The notes under the pieces are model-generated. The model made no database searches. It saw only the letters and a program-made list of their open reading frames with translations, and was not told the origin of the DNA. Of a DNA stretch of 39,580 nt, positions 16,503-25,304 are shown one piece after another (position 1 is the first letter of the stretch; each line of letters opens with the position of its first letter). The position numbers were made by a program, and so were the translations under genes. The DNA comes from Candidatus Nomurabacteria bacterium (GTDB lineage: Bacteria > Patescibacteriota > Minisyncoccia > Phycocordibacterales > UBA9973): contig JADLEY010000014.1 of NCBI GenBank assembly GCA_020845875.1, positions 1 through 39,580 on the forward strand. The letters run 5' to 3'.

Positions 16503-17009
16503 TTAGATTTCAGAACAAGCGATTGCTGCCATCTCTGGCATATAAGAGATGTCGGAAAGATTTGCGTAGACAAAGGTACCGTCCCCCCTATCCTTCATCT
16601 CTCCAAAACCAGTACGAGCACGCTGTTCATCAAATTGAACAAAAAGTTGTTCCGTTGCAGTCACTCCTTCACCTTTGGTGTGCCACCACAGCTCTGCTAC
16701 TGACAAACCATCCTCCGTACTCTCTTCAGTGAGTGCGCCGTCAAAAATACCTGTCTTGCTATCCTTTTCTGCAGGAAGCCAATTGAACGACCCTGTAAGC
16801 TCTCCGTCCAACGACACAATACGAAGTGCCGCACGGTCGCCTTCTGGTGTAGTCCATTCATAACAGCGATTGGTCGAAATCGGAGATGGAACTACTTCTT
16901 CAGGGAGCCGTGACGGAGGGAGGAACTTTTCCTTTTGTTGCTGAAACGAAAAAATGATAGCTCCAAGAAGGAAGAGTGTGAAGAAAAGAATACTTACTGT
17001 TTTTTTCAT
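16503..17009 (-). CDS. Membrane-anchored hypothetical protein, 168 aa
   Basis: An N-terminal hydrophobic segment (about residues 4-21) acts as a signal anchor or signal peptide. The exported part starts with CYEWTTPEGDRAALRI and contains G.FNWLPAEKDSKTGIF.G, a pattern I associate with a recurrent family of CPR lipid- or membrane-anchored proteins. There are no catalytic motifs. The gene has its own leaderless-type promoter that reuses the gltX stop codon: TAATAT contains the gltX TAA. Confidence 0.75.
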   Translation of the reverse strand: MKKTVSILFFTLFLLGAIIFSFQQQKEKFLPPSRLPEEVVPSPISTNRCYEWTTPEGDRAALRIVSLDGELTGSFNWLPAEKDSKTGIFDGALTEESTEDGLSVAELWWHTKGEGVTATEQLFVQFDEQRARTGFGEMKDRGDGTFVYANLSDISYMPEMAAIACSEI

Positions 17010-17015
17010 ATGCCT

Positions 17016-17021
17016 ATATTA
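17016..17021 (-). promoter_or_regulatory. Extended -10 box overlapping the gltX stop codon
   Basis: TGG-TAATAT, then AGGCAT, then ATG of the 168-aa gene (12-nt spacing). The TAA of gltX is part of the hexamer. Confidence 0.55.
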
Positions 17022-18332
17022 CCACATCGACAGTCGAGCGAGTGTCTTTTCTTTTCCAATAATTTCGGCGATAGTAAACGGATCTGGAGATTTTTCCTTC
17101 CCAGAGAGTGCGACGCGCAGCGGCCAGAGCACGCTACCTTTTCCTTCCTTTTCGGCGTACGGCATCACTACTGTCTTGATTCCTTCGCCTGACCAATCGA
17201 CTGTTCCCTCGAGAAGAGCGGCGAGAGTAGCAAGATGTACTTTTGCTTTATCGAGTGTCTCGTTTTTCCATACCAACATCGCACTGTCTACAGGCGGTTC
17301 TCTGAAAAGATACTCATGTTCTTCAAAAAATACAGCGACATCAGCAAATTTCGCGATTCGCTCACGAAGAAGTGTTTCCGCTTTGAGAAGTTCTTCCTTA
17401 GCTACCCACAATGGAACAAATGGTGTTGCGTGCGCAAAAAAATCTGCGGAGGAAAGCAACTTAATATATTCTCTATTGAACCAGTCGAGTTTTTCTTCTC
17501 GAAACACTGCCCCAGATTTTTGCATCCGTTCAAAATCAAAACGTTCGATAAGTTCAGAAACCGAGAAAATTTCCCGCTCACTTCCTGGGTCTGCAGGATT
17601 CCAACCAAGCATGGTGATGCAGTTAAATACTGCTTCTGGTAAATAGCCAAGCTTTGCATAATCAGTCATTGCAAGCGCTCCTTTTCGTTTCGAAAGTTTT
17701 TTCTTGTCGGCAGTCAGCACAAGTGGCAAGTGCGCGTACTGTGGAATACTCCATCCGAGCGCTTCATGTATTAAAATATGGCGAGGAGTATTAGAGATGT
17801 GTTCCTCCGCGCGAATCACGTGCGTTATTCCTTCATCATGATCATCGACCACTACTGCAAGGTGATACACCGGGTCGTCAATCGTACGCGCAATGACAAA
17901 ATCACCGAGATCAGTCGTATCAATCGTGATCGGTCCACGAATAAGATCGATAAAAGTAACCGTTTTGTTGGGATTTCGAAAACGGATGACATCTTTCTTA
18001 AGTCCTGATCCGTCCTTTGATTCTTCGTTCGATACGTATGCCTTATTTTCTTTAATGAGCTGTTGTAGCACTTCTCCATGTCGCTCTAAATTTTCTGATT
18101 GAATATACATTCGATCATGTTTAAGACCCAGCCATTGGAGAGCTTCATAAATATCATCTTTTGCCTCGGGAGTATTACGGGTGCGATCAGTGTCTTCGAT
18201 ACGAAGCACGAATTCACCTCCTTGCTGACGCGCAAACAACCACGCATACATCGCGGTACGGTATCCACCAGCATGTGCCTTACCAGTCGGACTCGGGGCG
18301 AAACGAGTCACTATTTTTTGAGAAGAGGTCAT
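17019..18332 (-). CDS. gltX: Glutamyl-tRNA synthetase
   Basis: This class I synthetase charges tRNA-Glu (and tRNA-Gln where GatCAB is used). The 437-residue product has the N-terminal signature TRFAPSPTGKAHAGGYRTAMYAWLFAR with the HIGH-type element, RIEDTDRTR, GWSIPQYAHLPLVL and the KMSKS-type loop KKLSKRKGA. It is shorter than most bacterial enzymes (about 470-490 aa), mainly in the C-terminal anticodon-binding part. The start is fixed by a promoter 12 nt upstream. Confidence 0.97.
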   Translation of the reverse strand: MTSSQKIVTRFAPSPTGKAHAGGYRTAMYAWLFARQQGGEFVLRIEDTDRTRNTPEAKDDIYEALQWLGLKHDRMYIQSENLERHGEVLQQLIKENKAYVSNEESKDGSGLKKDVIRFRNPNKTVTFIDLIRGPITIDTTDLGDFVIARTIDDPVYHLAVVVDDHDEGITHVIRAEEHISNTPRHILIHEALGWSIPQYAHLPLVLTADKKKLSKRKGALAMTDYAKLGYLPEAVFNCITMLGWNPADPGSEREIFSVSELIERFDFERMQKSGAVFREEKLDWFNREYIKLLSSADFFAHATPFVPLWVAKEELLKAETLLRERIAKFADVAVFFEEHEYLFREPPVDSAMLVWKNETLDKAKVHLATLAALLEGTVDWSGEGIKTVVMPYAEKEGKGSVLWPLRVALSGKEKSPDPFTIAEIIGKEKTLARLSMW

Positions 18333-18338
18333 GCACTG

Positions 18339-18367
18339 ATACTAGCAAAAAAATGAATTATTGACAA
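18339..18367 (-). promoter_or_regulatory. Leaderless promoter of gltX, sharing its -35 with a divergent gene
   Basis: Minus strand: TTGTCA (18362-18367), 17-bp spacer, TGC-TAGTAT (18339-18344), then CAGTGC and the gltX ATG. The -35 overlaps TTGACA used by the plus-strand gene at 18407. Confidence 0.7.
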
Positions 18368-18390
18368 AGAGGGTTTGTGTTTTATAGGAT
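18361..18390 (+). promoter_or_regulatory. Promoter of the small membrane protein
   Basis: TTGACA (18361-18366) with TATAGG at 16 bp or TAGGAT at 18 bp (18383-18390). The expected start is near 18395, so the in-frame GTG used by the ORF track (18377) lies upstream of the transcript. Confidence 0.6.
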
Positions 18391-18406
18391 ACATAAAAAA
18401 GATTGT

Positions 18407-18682
18407 ATGAGTACAGTATCTTTTATCATCTGGATTCTCTTTGTTCTGATTGGCGCAGTACTGAGTATTGAAAGCGGCGATTTGTACAAGGAAAAAGCGC
18501 ACCAGTTTGATATACGAAGAAGAAAAAGATACTTACGCGTTATTGGTATACCCCTCCTCTTCTCAGGCACACTTCTTGCTGTTCATTCACAACTTTTTTC
18601 CATCGTACTGCAGATACTTTGGTACGTGATTCTCTTTTTTATCAGTAGAGCGTTTCCTTCAAAAAAGCCCAGCAACCGTTAG
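18407..18682 (+). CDS. Small membrane protein, 91 aa
   Basis: Two hydrophobic segments (about residues 5-22 and 45-80, the latter perhaps two helices) surround a basic cytoplasmic loop (YKEKAHQFDIRRRKRY). No family recognised. I use ATG 18407 in place of GTG 18377 because the promoter -10 lies between them. It is monocistronic, ends inside a terminator hairpin, and diverges from gltX with an overlapping promoter. Confidence 0.7.
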   Translation: MSTVSFIIWILFVLIGAVLSIESGDLYKEKAHQFDIRRRKRYLRVIGIPLLFSGTLLAVHSQLFSIVLQILWYVILFFISRAFPSKKPSNR

Positions 18683-18698
18683 GACAGACTGGGCTTTT
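18663..18698. terminator. Bidirectional terminator between converging genes
   Basis: AAAAGCCCAG / CTGGGCTTTT, 10-bp stem with a 16-nt loop holding the stop codon of the plus gene; T-rich on both sides. Confidence 0.82.
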
Positions 18699-19428
18699 AT
18701 TTATTTCTACTATATTCGTAAAGCACCACTGAGGCAGCAACGGAAGCATTGAGGCTCTCACATTTGGGATCCATAGGAATGGTAAGCGTCACATCACACA
18801 ATTCAAGCGTCTTTTCACGAATGCCTTCTGATTCGTTTCCTACCACAAAGAGGGTCGGGGTATCGAATACATTGTCAGAGAGACGTGTGGTGCCATCCAT
18901 CACCAGCCCATACACCCAGAACCCTTTGTCCTTGAGTGTGCGAATGGTCTGATTGACATTGCCAATGTGAACAATCGGTACCCGAAGTGCCATACCTGCA
19001 GAAGTCTTGATCACTGTCCCTGTAATAGGAGACTGATGATGCTCGGGCATGAGAATAGCGCTTGCGCCAAACGCTGTTGCTGATCGAATGATGGCGCCAA
19101 CGTTATGCGGATCATGGAGCTCGTCGAGGAGTACAATACAGGGAGCTTTTTCATCCTTGATAGCAGCGAGTACCGTATCAAGTGATGTGTACAACGCAGA
19201 AGTATCAAGTTGTGCAATCACCCCTTGGTGTACCGAATCGCTCCCTACTTTCTTCTTCTCTTCTTTCATGGGAATAAATGAAAGATTATTTGCTTTCAAA
19301 AAACCAGTAATCTCAGCGTCAGTAGCAGCATTTTTGTCCAAAAAAACTTTTTTGACCGCGCGAGGATTACCTTCGAGTGCCTCCCGAAGTGCATGCTTAC
19401 CGTACAGATACATTTTTTCTTCTTTCAT
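18697..19428 (-). CDS. rlmB: SpoU-family 23S rRNA 2'-O-methyltransferase (RlmB-like)
   Basis: A 243-residue TrmH/SpoU methyltransferase. It has the N-terminal substrate-binding domain (YLYGKHALREALEGN) and the three SPOUT motifs: NVGAIIRSATAFGASAI, FVVGNESEGI and SLNASVAASVVLYEYSR. E. coli RlmB methylates G2251 of 23S rRNA; other SpoU targets are possible. The ORF track starts at 19521, but the first 31 codons are the tRNA-Tyr gene in translation. I use ATG 19428 (MKEEKMYLYG); ATG 19413 (MYLYG) is the alternative. Either start lies just behind the tRNA 3' end. Confidence 0.9.
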   Translation of the reverse strand: MKEEKMYLYGKHALREALEGNPRAVKKVFLDKNAATDAEITGFLKANNLSFIPMKEEKKKVGSDSVHQGVIAQLDTSALYTSLDTVLAAIKDEKAPCIVLLDELHDPHNVGAIIRSATAFGASAILMPEHHQSPITGTVIKTSAGMALRVPIVHIGNVNQTIRTLKDKGFWVYGLVMDGTTRLSDNVFDTPTLFVVGNESEGIREKTLELCDVTLTIPMDPKCESLNASVAASVVLYEYSRNK

Positions 19429-19431
19429 CTG

Positions 19432-19515
19432 TGCGCCGAGGAGGATTTGAACCTCCGTAGCCCATAGGGCGCCTGATTTACAGTCAGGTGCGATTGACCA
19501 CTCCGCCATCGACGC
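19432..19515 (-). tRNA. tRNA-Tyr (anticodon GUA)
   Basis: A class II tRNA with a long variable arm. The acceptor GCGTCGA pairs with TCGGCGC, the anticodon stem is CCTGA/TCAGG with loop CTGTAAA, and the T-arm is GGAGG/CCTCC with TTCAAAT. The discriminator is A and CCA is not encoded. A -10 box (TGG-TAGTAT, 19537-19542) lies upstream. rlmB begins 3 nt after the tRNA, so both are on one transcript. Confidence 0.95.
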
Positions 19516-19536
19516 AAACACAAAATGTGCAGGAAA

Positions 19537-19542
19537 ATACTA
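19537..19542 (-). promoter_or_regulatory. Extended -10 box of tRNA-Tyr/rlmB
   Basis: TGG-TAGTAT on the minus strand about 21 nt before the tRNA 5' end. Confidence 0.5.
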
Positions 19543-19562
19543 CCACACCAACGCCTTTTTTC

Positions 19563-20735
19563 CTAGGACACTGTTTTTTCTACGAGATATCCCTCGGGTA
19601 CCGCAGAGGCACTTGGAATATAAGCAAACGGCACAAGGAGATTGTGATAGTAGGCAAGTATCCGGTTCACAAAAAGATCAATCATTGACTTGGTCGCCGG
19701 ACCTTTTGCGAGAGCCGGATAGGTAGTAAAGATACCAAAATACACCGATCCATTTTTAGTATTCACAATACCGGCAAAGGTGTGATGGTAATTGATGAAA
19801 CCTGACTTTGCAGTCAACGCATGCGCATCTCTCTCGTCGATTGCACGCGGCTGGAGTACTCCAGGATCAACAGTTGGCACCGAAAGAATACTCGTAGCAT
19901 CGTAGCCTCGCATGCGGAGTGTATCATCAATATGCTTGATGATACGAAGTGTGAGATTACAGGTAGTATAGTTCCCCGAAAGCCCGCTTCCTGTGGTAAA
20001 CGACGCCGTCTCCTCTCCTACCCCATACGTATTTTTGAGATATAAGGCCATTGCCTCTTTTCCGCCCATCTTTTGGAAAAGTGCTTCAGCAGCAATATTG
20101 GTAGAGAAATTGTTTATCTGTTTCAGAAGGGATATAAGCGGTGCAGAATAAAAGATGTATTTTGTTCCTGGTCCATTATACGGTGCAGGAGCAATGCGAA
20201 CGACAACTGATGTACTAAGAGGGAGTCCTTTTTCTGCTTTCAGCGCGCGAGTCATTGCCGACTGTACACTTGCAGGAGTAGATTGCCAATTAAAGTAGGC
20301 ATCGGGAGAAATGACGATAGTGTTTATCTTGACTCCTGTTTCCTTGTACACGTCTTGAATGACGATCCGCAGATGCTCAATAGTGAAATGCGCATCGCCA
20401 GCGCCATTGAAATAGAGCGTGCTCCCTTTTTGAATAAAAGTTGTCTGATAACGAAAATTCTCTGGGAGCGTGTGTAGTGCCATGTCAAACACATAAAGTT
20501 TCGTCACTGATGCCGGTGCGGTACGCGTGTCTGCGTTGTAAGAAATGGTACGCCCTGACGGCTCTGCAATACAGATCGACTGATTATATGAGGACAGCCC
20601 TTGCGCTGCTGCCAAAGATAAAAATGCTGTCTCCAGTTCCTTTGGCGTTGCAGCAGCAGCAAAAACAGGTACCCCTATCGCAAAAAAGGAGGTACCTACA
20701 AGAAAGAGTGAGATAAAAAAATGTTTTACTTTCAT
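19563..20735 (-). CDS. dacB: D-alanyl-D-alanine carboxypeptidase/endopeptidase (PBP4, peptidase S13)
   Basis: A penicillin-binding protein that trims or cleaves peptidoglycan peptides outside the membrane. The 390-residue product has a signal peptide (cleavage near VFAAAA). The catalytic motifs are all present: SxxK as ASVTKLYV, SxN as FSTNIAAEALF and KTG as AKSGFINYHH (KSG). The family segment LYFNGAGDAHF corresponds to the usual GGGDP stretch. It is monocistronic, with a near-leaderless promoter. Confidence 0.92.
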   Translation of the reverse strand: MKVKHFFISLFLVGTSFFAIGVPVFAAAATPKELETAFLSLAAAQGLSSYNQSICIAEPSGRTISYNADTRTAPASVTKLYVFDMALHTLPENFRYQTTFIQKGSTLYFNGAGDAHFTIEHLRIVIQDVYKETGVKINTIVISPDAYFNWQSTPASVQSAMTRALKAEKGLPLSTSVVVRIAPAPYNGPGTKYIFYSAPLISLLKQINNFSTNIAAEALFQKMGGKEAMALYLKNTYGVGEETASFTTGSGLSGNYTTCNLTLRIIKHIDDTLRMRGYDATSILSVPTVDPGVLQPRAIDERDAHALTAKSGFINYHHTFAGIVNTKNGSVYFGIFTTYPALAKGPATKSMIDLFVNRILAYYHNLLVPFAYIPSASAVPEGYLVEKTVS

Positions 20736-20743
20736 ATAGTACT

Positions 20744-20749
20744 ATCATA
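20744..20749 (-). promoter_or_regulatory. Extended -10 box of dacB, near-leaderless
   Basis: TGG-TATGAT, 8 nt, then ATG. Confidence 0.55.
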
Positions 20750-20791
20750 CCAAAGACGACTGTCTTGAGTATACATTTCACCACAAACAGT

Positions 20792-20825
20792 TCAGCCGGT
20801 CACCCCCTCAGGGGTGACCGGCTGA
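20792..20825 (-). terminator. Terminator hairpin of clpB
   Basis: TCAGCCGGTCACCCC / GGGGTGACCGGCTGA, 15-bp perfect stem, tetraloop CTCA, 14 bp after the clpB stop. The T-tract is weak (ACTGTTTGTGG). Confidence 0.75.
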
Positions 20826-20839
20826 TACTGATGCCTGTG

Positions 20840-23545
20840 CTACGCAGTTTTTTGTGGTGCCGCTGCACTCTTGGCAAAAGAACGAGTGCGCTTCTTTTTA
20901 TTGTGCTGAACACCAACAAGGACATTGTCGCCATTCATTGAAACGCTGACCGCATCTCCTTCGACAATTGTCTTTTTGATGATGCGCTCTGCAATCGGAT
21001 TCAGAATCTTGGTCTGAATCAAACGATTGAGGGGACGTGCACCATACTGCGGAGTATATCCCACACGCGAAAGGTATAAAAGTACTTCGTCAGAAACGGT
21101 AACCTCGATCGTTTTATCTCGAAGTCGAGCAAGTACTTGCGACAGACGAATCTGGACAATATCTTTGATAACCTCAGGAGAGAGAATATCAAAAACAACG
21201 ATTTCGTCGATGCGATTAAGAAACTCCGGACGGAAATAATCTTTGAGCGCATCTTGGACCTTATCTTTCATGTGAGTATATTCTGCTTGTTCGCTATGAT
21301 TATGGAACCCTATTGTTTCCATTTTTTGAATATACTGACTACCGATATTACTCGTCATGATGATAATAGTATTTTTGAAATTGACTTTGCGTCCTTTACT
21401 GTCCGTCAATACTCCATCATCGAGTACTTGCAGGAGAACATTGAATACTTCTGGGTGAGCCTTTTCTACCTCGTCAAAAAGTACCACTGCGTAGGGACGA
21501 TGACGCACCTGTTCAGTGAGTTGTCCGCTCTCGTCGTGTCCAACATATCCTGGAGGAGAACCGATGAGTTTGCTGACACTGTGGCGCTCCATGTATTCAC
21601 TCATATCTACACGAATAAGCGCTTTTTCATCATTGAACATACACTCGGCAAGTGCTTTGGTGAGTTCGGTCTTTCCTACCCCTGTAGGGCCAAGAAAGAG
21701 AAATGATCCGATAGGACGGTTGGGATCGCCGATACCTGCGCGGCTACGACGAATTGTTTGAGCAATCTTTTCTACCGCTTCTTCTTGTCCGACCACACGC
21801 TTCTTCAGCTCAGCCTCCATATTAACAAGCTTTTCGCGCTCTTCTTCAAGCATCTTGACCAATGGCACCCCTGTCCATCGGGCAACGACTTCGGCGATGT
21901 CCTCTTCGGTAATCTCCTCTTTGAGAATACGGCGAGATTTTTGTAATTTTTTGAGACGAGTCATTTTTGACTCAAGCTCTCCCTTAAGTGCTGGCAAATG
22001 TCCGTAACGAATCTCTGCTGCACGACCAAGATCGGCACGCTGCTCAGCAGCGTCTGCCTCATTACGGAGCGTTTCAATATCTTTTTTGATTTTTCCAATA
22101 TCCTGCAGGAGAGTCTTTTCCGTCTTCCATTTCGTCTCAAGCTCTTTTGTCTTGTCTCCTACATTGGCAATCTCTATTTCGATGTCCTTGATACGCGCTT
22201 TTATGTCACGAGTATCGCCGCCTTGTTGGAGATGTTTATCAATATCTTTTTTGAGCGCTTCTTTTTCGATTTCCAAACGCATAATGCGGCGGTGCGCTTC
22301 TTCGAGCGGTGCCGGTTTGTTTTCAAGCGCCATACGGAGCGCCGAACACGCTTCATCAAGAAGATCGACTGCCTTATCCGGAAGATAGCGATTAGTGATA
22401 TAGCGCGTCGAAAGTGCTGCTGCTGCAACAATTGCATCGTCGGTGATATGTACACCATGATAAAGCTCGTATTTTTCCTTGAGTCCACGAAGAATAGCAA
22501 CTGTATCTTCTTGGCTTGGCTCTTCGATGTATACCGGTTGAAAACGGCGAGCAAGGGCCGGATCCTTTTCGATATGTTTCTGGTACTCTTTGAGCGTGGT
22601 TGCCCCGATTGCCCGCACTTCCCCGCGTGCAAGCGCTGGTTTGAGCATGTTTGCCATATCCATCATCCCTTCGGCTGCTCCGGCACCTACAATGGTGTGG
22701 ATTTCGTCAATGAAAAGGATAATTTTACCTTCGGCACGTTCAACTTCTTTCAAAATATTTTTGAGCCGCTCTTCAAACTCGCCACGATATTTAGTACCAG
22801 CAATGAGTGAGCCAAGATCGAGCGAAACAAGCTCTTTTTCTTTCAACGATTCTGGAACATCGCCTCTGGCAATGCGATTCGCGAGTCCTTCAGCAACAGC
22901 AGTCTTCCCTGTACCTGGTTCACCAATGAGAATAGGGTTGTTTTTTGTACGGCGAGAAAGTATCTGCATAACACGCATGATTTCGATATCGCGACCAATG
23001 ACAGGATCGAGCTTATCTTCACGAGCAAGTTTGGTGAGATTACGAGTATATTTGGTCAACATACGAAACTTCTTCGCACCTGTCGTCTCTGGTGTATGGT
23101 TGTGACGAACATCGATGACGCTTTGCATAAAAGTGCCACGATCAATACGAAACCGGGAAAGAAGTTCAGTTGCCTGATTTTTTACATCAAGCAGCGCGAG
23201 AAAGAGGTGCTCTGGCCCAACAAAGTTGTCTTTGATATCAGCGGCGACTTTCAGCGAAACCTCAATGGTCTGTGCAAGGTCAGCCGTGAGAAACATCTGA
23301 TAGCTTGGAGCAACCGTCGTTGACCCTTCGGCACTTTCGATGGTTTCAAGCACTGAGTCGGTCAAATGGATAGTATCAATATCCAGGCGATCAAGAATAG
23401 ACAAGACGATTGATTCTTCTTGAATGAGAAGTGCGGAGAGCAAATGGAGTGTGGAGACATTGTTTTGTCCACGCTCAATAGCGAGCTCATGAGCACGCTT
23501 GATCGCCTCTTTTGCTTTCGTGGTGAATTGGTTCAGAGGAGGCAT
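20840..23545 (-). CDS. clpB: ATP-dependent disaggregase ClpB
   Basis: ClpB threads aggregated proteins through a hexameric pore together with DnaK. The 901-residue product has a double Clp_N domain (1-150), AAA-1 with Walker A GEPGTGKT (208-215) and [12 protein letters not shown], a long coiled-coil M-domain (about 410-560) and AAA-2 with [20 protein letters not shown] and the [11 protein letters not shown] sensor-2 region. The long M-domain and absence of a ClpP-binding IGF-type loop (the region reads NPIAERI...) separate it from ClpA/ClpC. The C-terminus carries a basic Lys/Arg/Ala tail. The leader is long (about 80 nt). I looked for a CIRCE element and did not find one. Confidence 0.95.
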   Translation of the reverse strand: MPPLNQFTTKAKEAIKRAHELAIERGQNNVSTLHLLSALLIQEESIVLSILDRLDIDTIHLTDSVLETIESAEGSTTVAPSYQMFLTADLAQTIEVSLKVAADIKDNFVGPEHLFLALLDVKNQATELLSRFRIDRGTFMQSVIDVRHNHTPETTGAKKFRMLTKYTRNLTKLAREDKLDPVIGRDIEIMRVMQILSRRTKNNPILIGEPGTGKTAVAEGLANRIARGDVPESLKEKELVSLDLGSLIAGTKYRGEFEERLKNILKEVERAEGKIILFIDEIHTIVGAGAAEGMMDMANMLKPALARGEVRAIGATTLKEYQKHIEKDPALARRFQPVYIEEPSQEDTVAILRGLKEKYELYHGVHITDDAIVAAAALSTRYITNRYLPDKAVDLLDEACSALRMALENKPAPLEEAHRRIMRLEIEKEALKKDIDKHLQQGGDTRDIKARIKDIEIEIANVGDKTKELETKWKTEKTLLQDIGKIKKDIETLRNEADAAEQRADLGRAAEIRYGHLPALKGELESKMTRLKKLQKSRRILKEEITEEDIAEVVARWTGVPLVKMLEEEREKLVNMEAELKKRVVGQEEAVEKIAQTIRRSRAGIGDPNRPIGSFLFLGPTGVGKTELTKALAECMFNDEKALIRVDMSEYMERHSVSKLIGSPPGYVGHDESGQLTEQVRHRPYAVVLFDEVEKAHPEVFNVLLQVLDDGVLTDSKGRKVNFKNTIIIMTSNIGSQYIQKMETIGFHNHSEQAEYTHMKDKVQDALKDYFRPEFLNRIDEIVVFDILSPEVIKDIVQIRLSQVLARLRDKTIEVTVSDEVLLYLSRVGYTPQYGARPLNRLIQTKILNPIAERIIKKTIVEGDAVSVSMNGDNVLVGVQHNKKKRTRSFAKSAAAPQKTA

Positions 23546-23631
23546 AAGAGGAAAAAGTAAAATGATAAATCAAAAACAGGGCTACAAGAGATGCAGACAG
23601 CGGCAGATAGTCAGTCGTTCTGAATACATCC

Positions 23632-23637
23632 AGTATA
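23632..23637 (-). promoter_or_regulatory. Extended -10 box of clpB
   Basis: TGC-TATACT with a possible -35 TGGAAA at 17 bp. The predicted leader is about 80 nt and C/T-rich before the ATG. Confidence 0.55.
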
Positions 23638-23677
23638 GCAAAATTCTCGCAGTATTTCCATCCGAGATTCCTACAGC

Positions 23678-23709
23678 TCAAACCCCCGCACAGTCGTGCG
23701 GGGGTTTGA
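23678..23709 (-). terminator. Terminator hairpin of the MscS-like gene
   Basis: TCAAACCCCCGCAC / GTGCGGGGGTTTGA, 14-bp perfect stem, tetraloop AGTC. No downstream T-tract. Confidence 0.7.
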
Positions 23710-23733
23710 AGAAAGAAATAGCTGCTTCTAGAA

Positions 23734-24420
23734 CTATTTTCCAGAAGAGAGATCTTCGGAGATTTTTGCTACCCAGCGACTTGCTGATTCTTTGCCACCA
23801 AGACCAAATGCGAGTCCGAGAGCGAGCGCAAGCATAAAGACAAGTCCTGTGAAGAGAATCTGTCCGAAGTATCCAAAGATACCGAGCTTGTCGAGCGCAG
23901 TCACAATAGCGAGAATCCAGATAGCGTAGTACGCAATCGAGCCGATAAGACGTGCTGAGCGAACGTTAGCAATTGCTGCAGAGCCACTGATAATCTTGCG
24001 AACAAAATCAGCAAGAATAGTACCAGCAACAAGCACAAGCACTGCCACAATGATTTGCGGAATGTATGAGAGCAAATCAGAGAGGAAGACGCTCACCTGC
24101 TCCAGACCAAGAATATTGATCGAAGCCATGAAAAATGCCAGCGCAATGAGCCATTTCACGAGCCATCCGAAAACACCACCTATGTGGAGCTTCCATCCTG
24201 CACGAGCAAGCGCCTCATTTGCACCCGCATTGGCAAAAAGCTTGTCGAGCTTGAGCATATCGACACCTGCGGTAACGAGCTTGCCAAGCGTGGTAGCGAT
24301 AATCCATCCAATGATGAATACGATAATAGCGAGCAAAATCTTTGGCACTGTCGCCACAAAGCCGTACCAGAGACTCTGCAGTGAAAGAACGAAAACTTCG
24401 CTCCAAGATTGAATAAGCAT
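23734..24420 (-). CDS. Mechanosensitive-channel-like conserved TM-helix protein
   Basis: The 228-residue integral membrane protein has about five hydrophobic segments. The repeated patterns (LLAIIVFIIGWIIATTLGKLV and IIVAVLVLVAGTILADFVRKI) match the conserved TM-helix repeat found beside MscS-type channels. It ends ALALGLAFGLGGKESASRWVAKI, a Gly/Ala pore-like helix. The cytosolic beta/alpha domain of true MscS is absent, so channel activity is inferred only. The leader includes a small hairpin (ACGCC/GGCGT) right before the ATG. Confidence 0.82.
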   Translation of the reverse strand: MLIQSWSEVFVLSLQSLWYGFVATVPKILLAIIVFIIGWIIATTLGKLVTAGVDMLKLDKLFANAGANEALARAGWKLHIGGVFGWLVKWLIALAFFMASINILGLEQVSVFLSDLLSYIPQIIVAVLVLVAGTILADFVRKIISGSAAIANVRSARLIGSIAYYAIWILAIVTALDKLGIFGYFGQILFTGLVFMLALALGLAFGLGGKESASRWVAKISEDLSSGK

Positions 24421-24499
24421 AAGGCTAAACGCCCGAGGGCGTAGGGTTCAAAAAGATACTACTAAACTTTACTGCGCGGGACTCCGCCAGTACCCTCCT

Positions 24500-24505
24500 A
24501 GTGTA
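24500..24505 (-). promoter_or_regulatory. Extended -10 box of the MscS-like gene
   Basis: TGG-TACACT on the minus strand; the leader would be about 75 nt and contain the hairpin at 24428-24442. Confidence 0.4.
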
Positions 24506-24568
24506 CCATTTTCTTCCCTGCAATACAGTCCACCTGTGAATAACCCTATTTTCACCAAAAAGAGGAAA

Positions 24569-25198
24569 TTATCTGGGGAAAATAAAGTGCGTGAAATCTT
24601 TAGAGGCAATTAGACGCTCGTGAGGATAATCAAATACATCTCGCAAAAGTTTGTCATACATTGAAACACGATACTTGAAGTCTTGAGTATCAAAAAGTGC
24701 ATAGGAGAGCTCTTTCCCCAACTCACTTTCCAATATCTGCACAGTCTTTTGCACAAAATTTTTACGAAGATTATCTCCAACAATAAGAAGATCAAGTCTC
24801 CCTTCTAATTGCTGAAGAAATACTCCGGAAATGACGAGAAACTGTATTTTTCCTGCAGGGCGAAAGCGTCGAGCAACATCCGCATGCTTGAAAAACTCTC
24901 CCTCAATAAGAAGTTGTCGAAGTTCGACGATATAAGGAAAGGAAGCGTCGAGATACCACCCTTGTGTTCGTTTCTTTTTTATCTTTCCTCGCGCAGTGGT
25001 AAATTCTTTGAAAAAACTCTTCTTCTGTATCAGCTTCATTGCTATCAGACCAGTGAGCACCTTGCGCGCTGCCGTCCTATGGACGCGTGAACGCTCAGAA
25101 ACATCTTGAATATCATATATCTGATCTGGATTGAGCAGAAAAAGACGCATGATCTTCACTCTACTGACACCGCCCAACAATTTGCCGAGAATTTCCAT
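24569..25198 (-). CDS. Winged-helix regulator with nucleotidyltransferase-like C-terminal domain
   Basis: The 209-residue product has an N-terminal winged helix-turn-helix (LLGGVSRVKIMRLFLLNP...VHRTAARKVLTGLIAMKLI) with a basic wing. The C-terminal half has the strand pattern of MNT-type nucleotidyltransferases (GRLDLLIVGDN...VQILESELGKELSYALFDTQDFKYRV). The GS-x9-DxD catalytic motif is incomplete, so this domain is likely sensory or inactive. The protein is of a type often seen in CPR genomes. A -10 box 12 nt from the ATG suggests a leaderless mRNA. Confidence 0.75.
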   Translation of the reverse strand: MEILGKLLGGVSRVKIMRLFLLNPDQIYDIQDVSERSRVHRTAARKVLTGLIAMKLIQKKSFFKEFTTARGKIKKKRTQGWYLDASFPYIVELRQLLIEGEFFKHADVARRFRPAGKIQFLVISGVFLQQLEGRLDLLIVGDNLRKNFVQKTVQILESELGKELSYALFDTQDFKYRVSMYDKLLRDVFDYPHERLIASKDFTHFIFPR

Positions 25199-25204
25199 AG
25201 CTCT

Positions 25205-25210
25205 ATATTA
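25205..25210 (-). promoter_or_regulatory. -10 box of the wHTH gene, leaderless
   Basis: TAATAT, then AGAGCT, then ATG (12-nt spacing). No TG extension. Confidence 0.5.
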
Positions 25211-25304
25211 CCCCCTTCTTTCCAAAGGAATTACCCAATAGTATATCGCCACGGGAGTCACTCTGGAATATTGCAGAGAGAGAAAATTGGTGGTGGAACA
25301 TAAA

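Noticed and set aside
19429-19521. Longer rlmB start (274 aa)
   Set aside because: These codons are the translated tRNA-Tyr gene.
21137-22810. Long plus-strand ORFs opposite clpB (189 and 270 aa)
   Set aside because: They are antisense shadows of the conserved ClpB frame, with no domains or promoters.
23546-23640. Heat-shock CIRCE operator before clpB
   Set aside because: I searched for TTAGCACTC-N9-GAGTGCTAA and found nothing similar.
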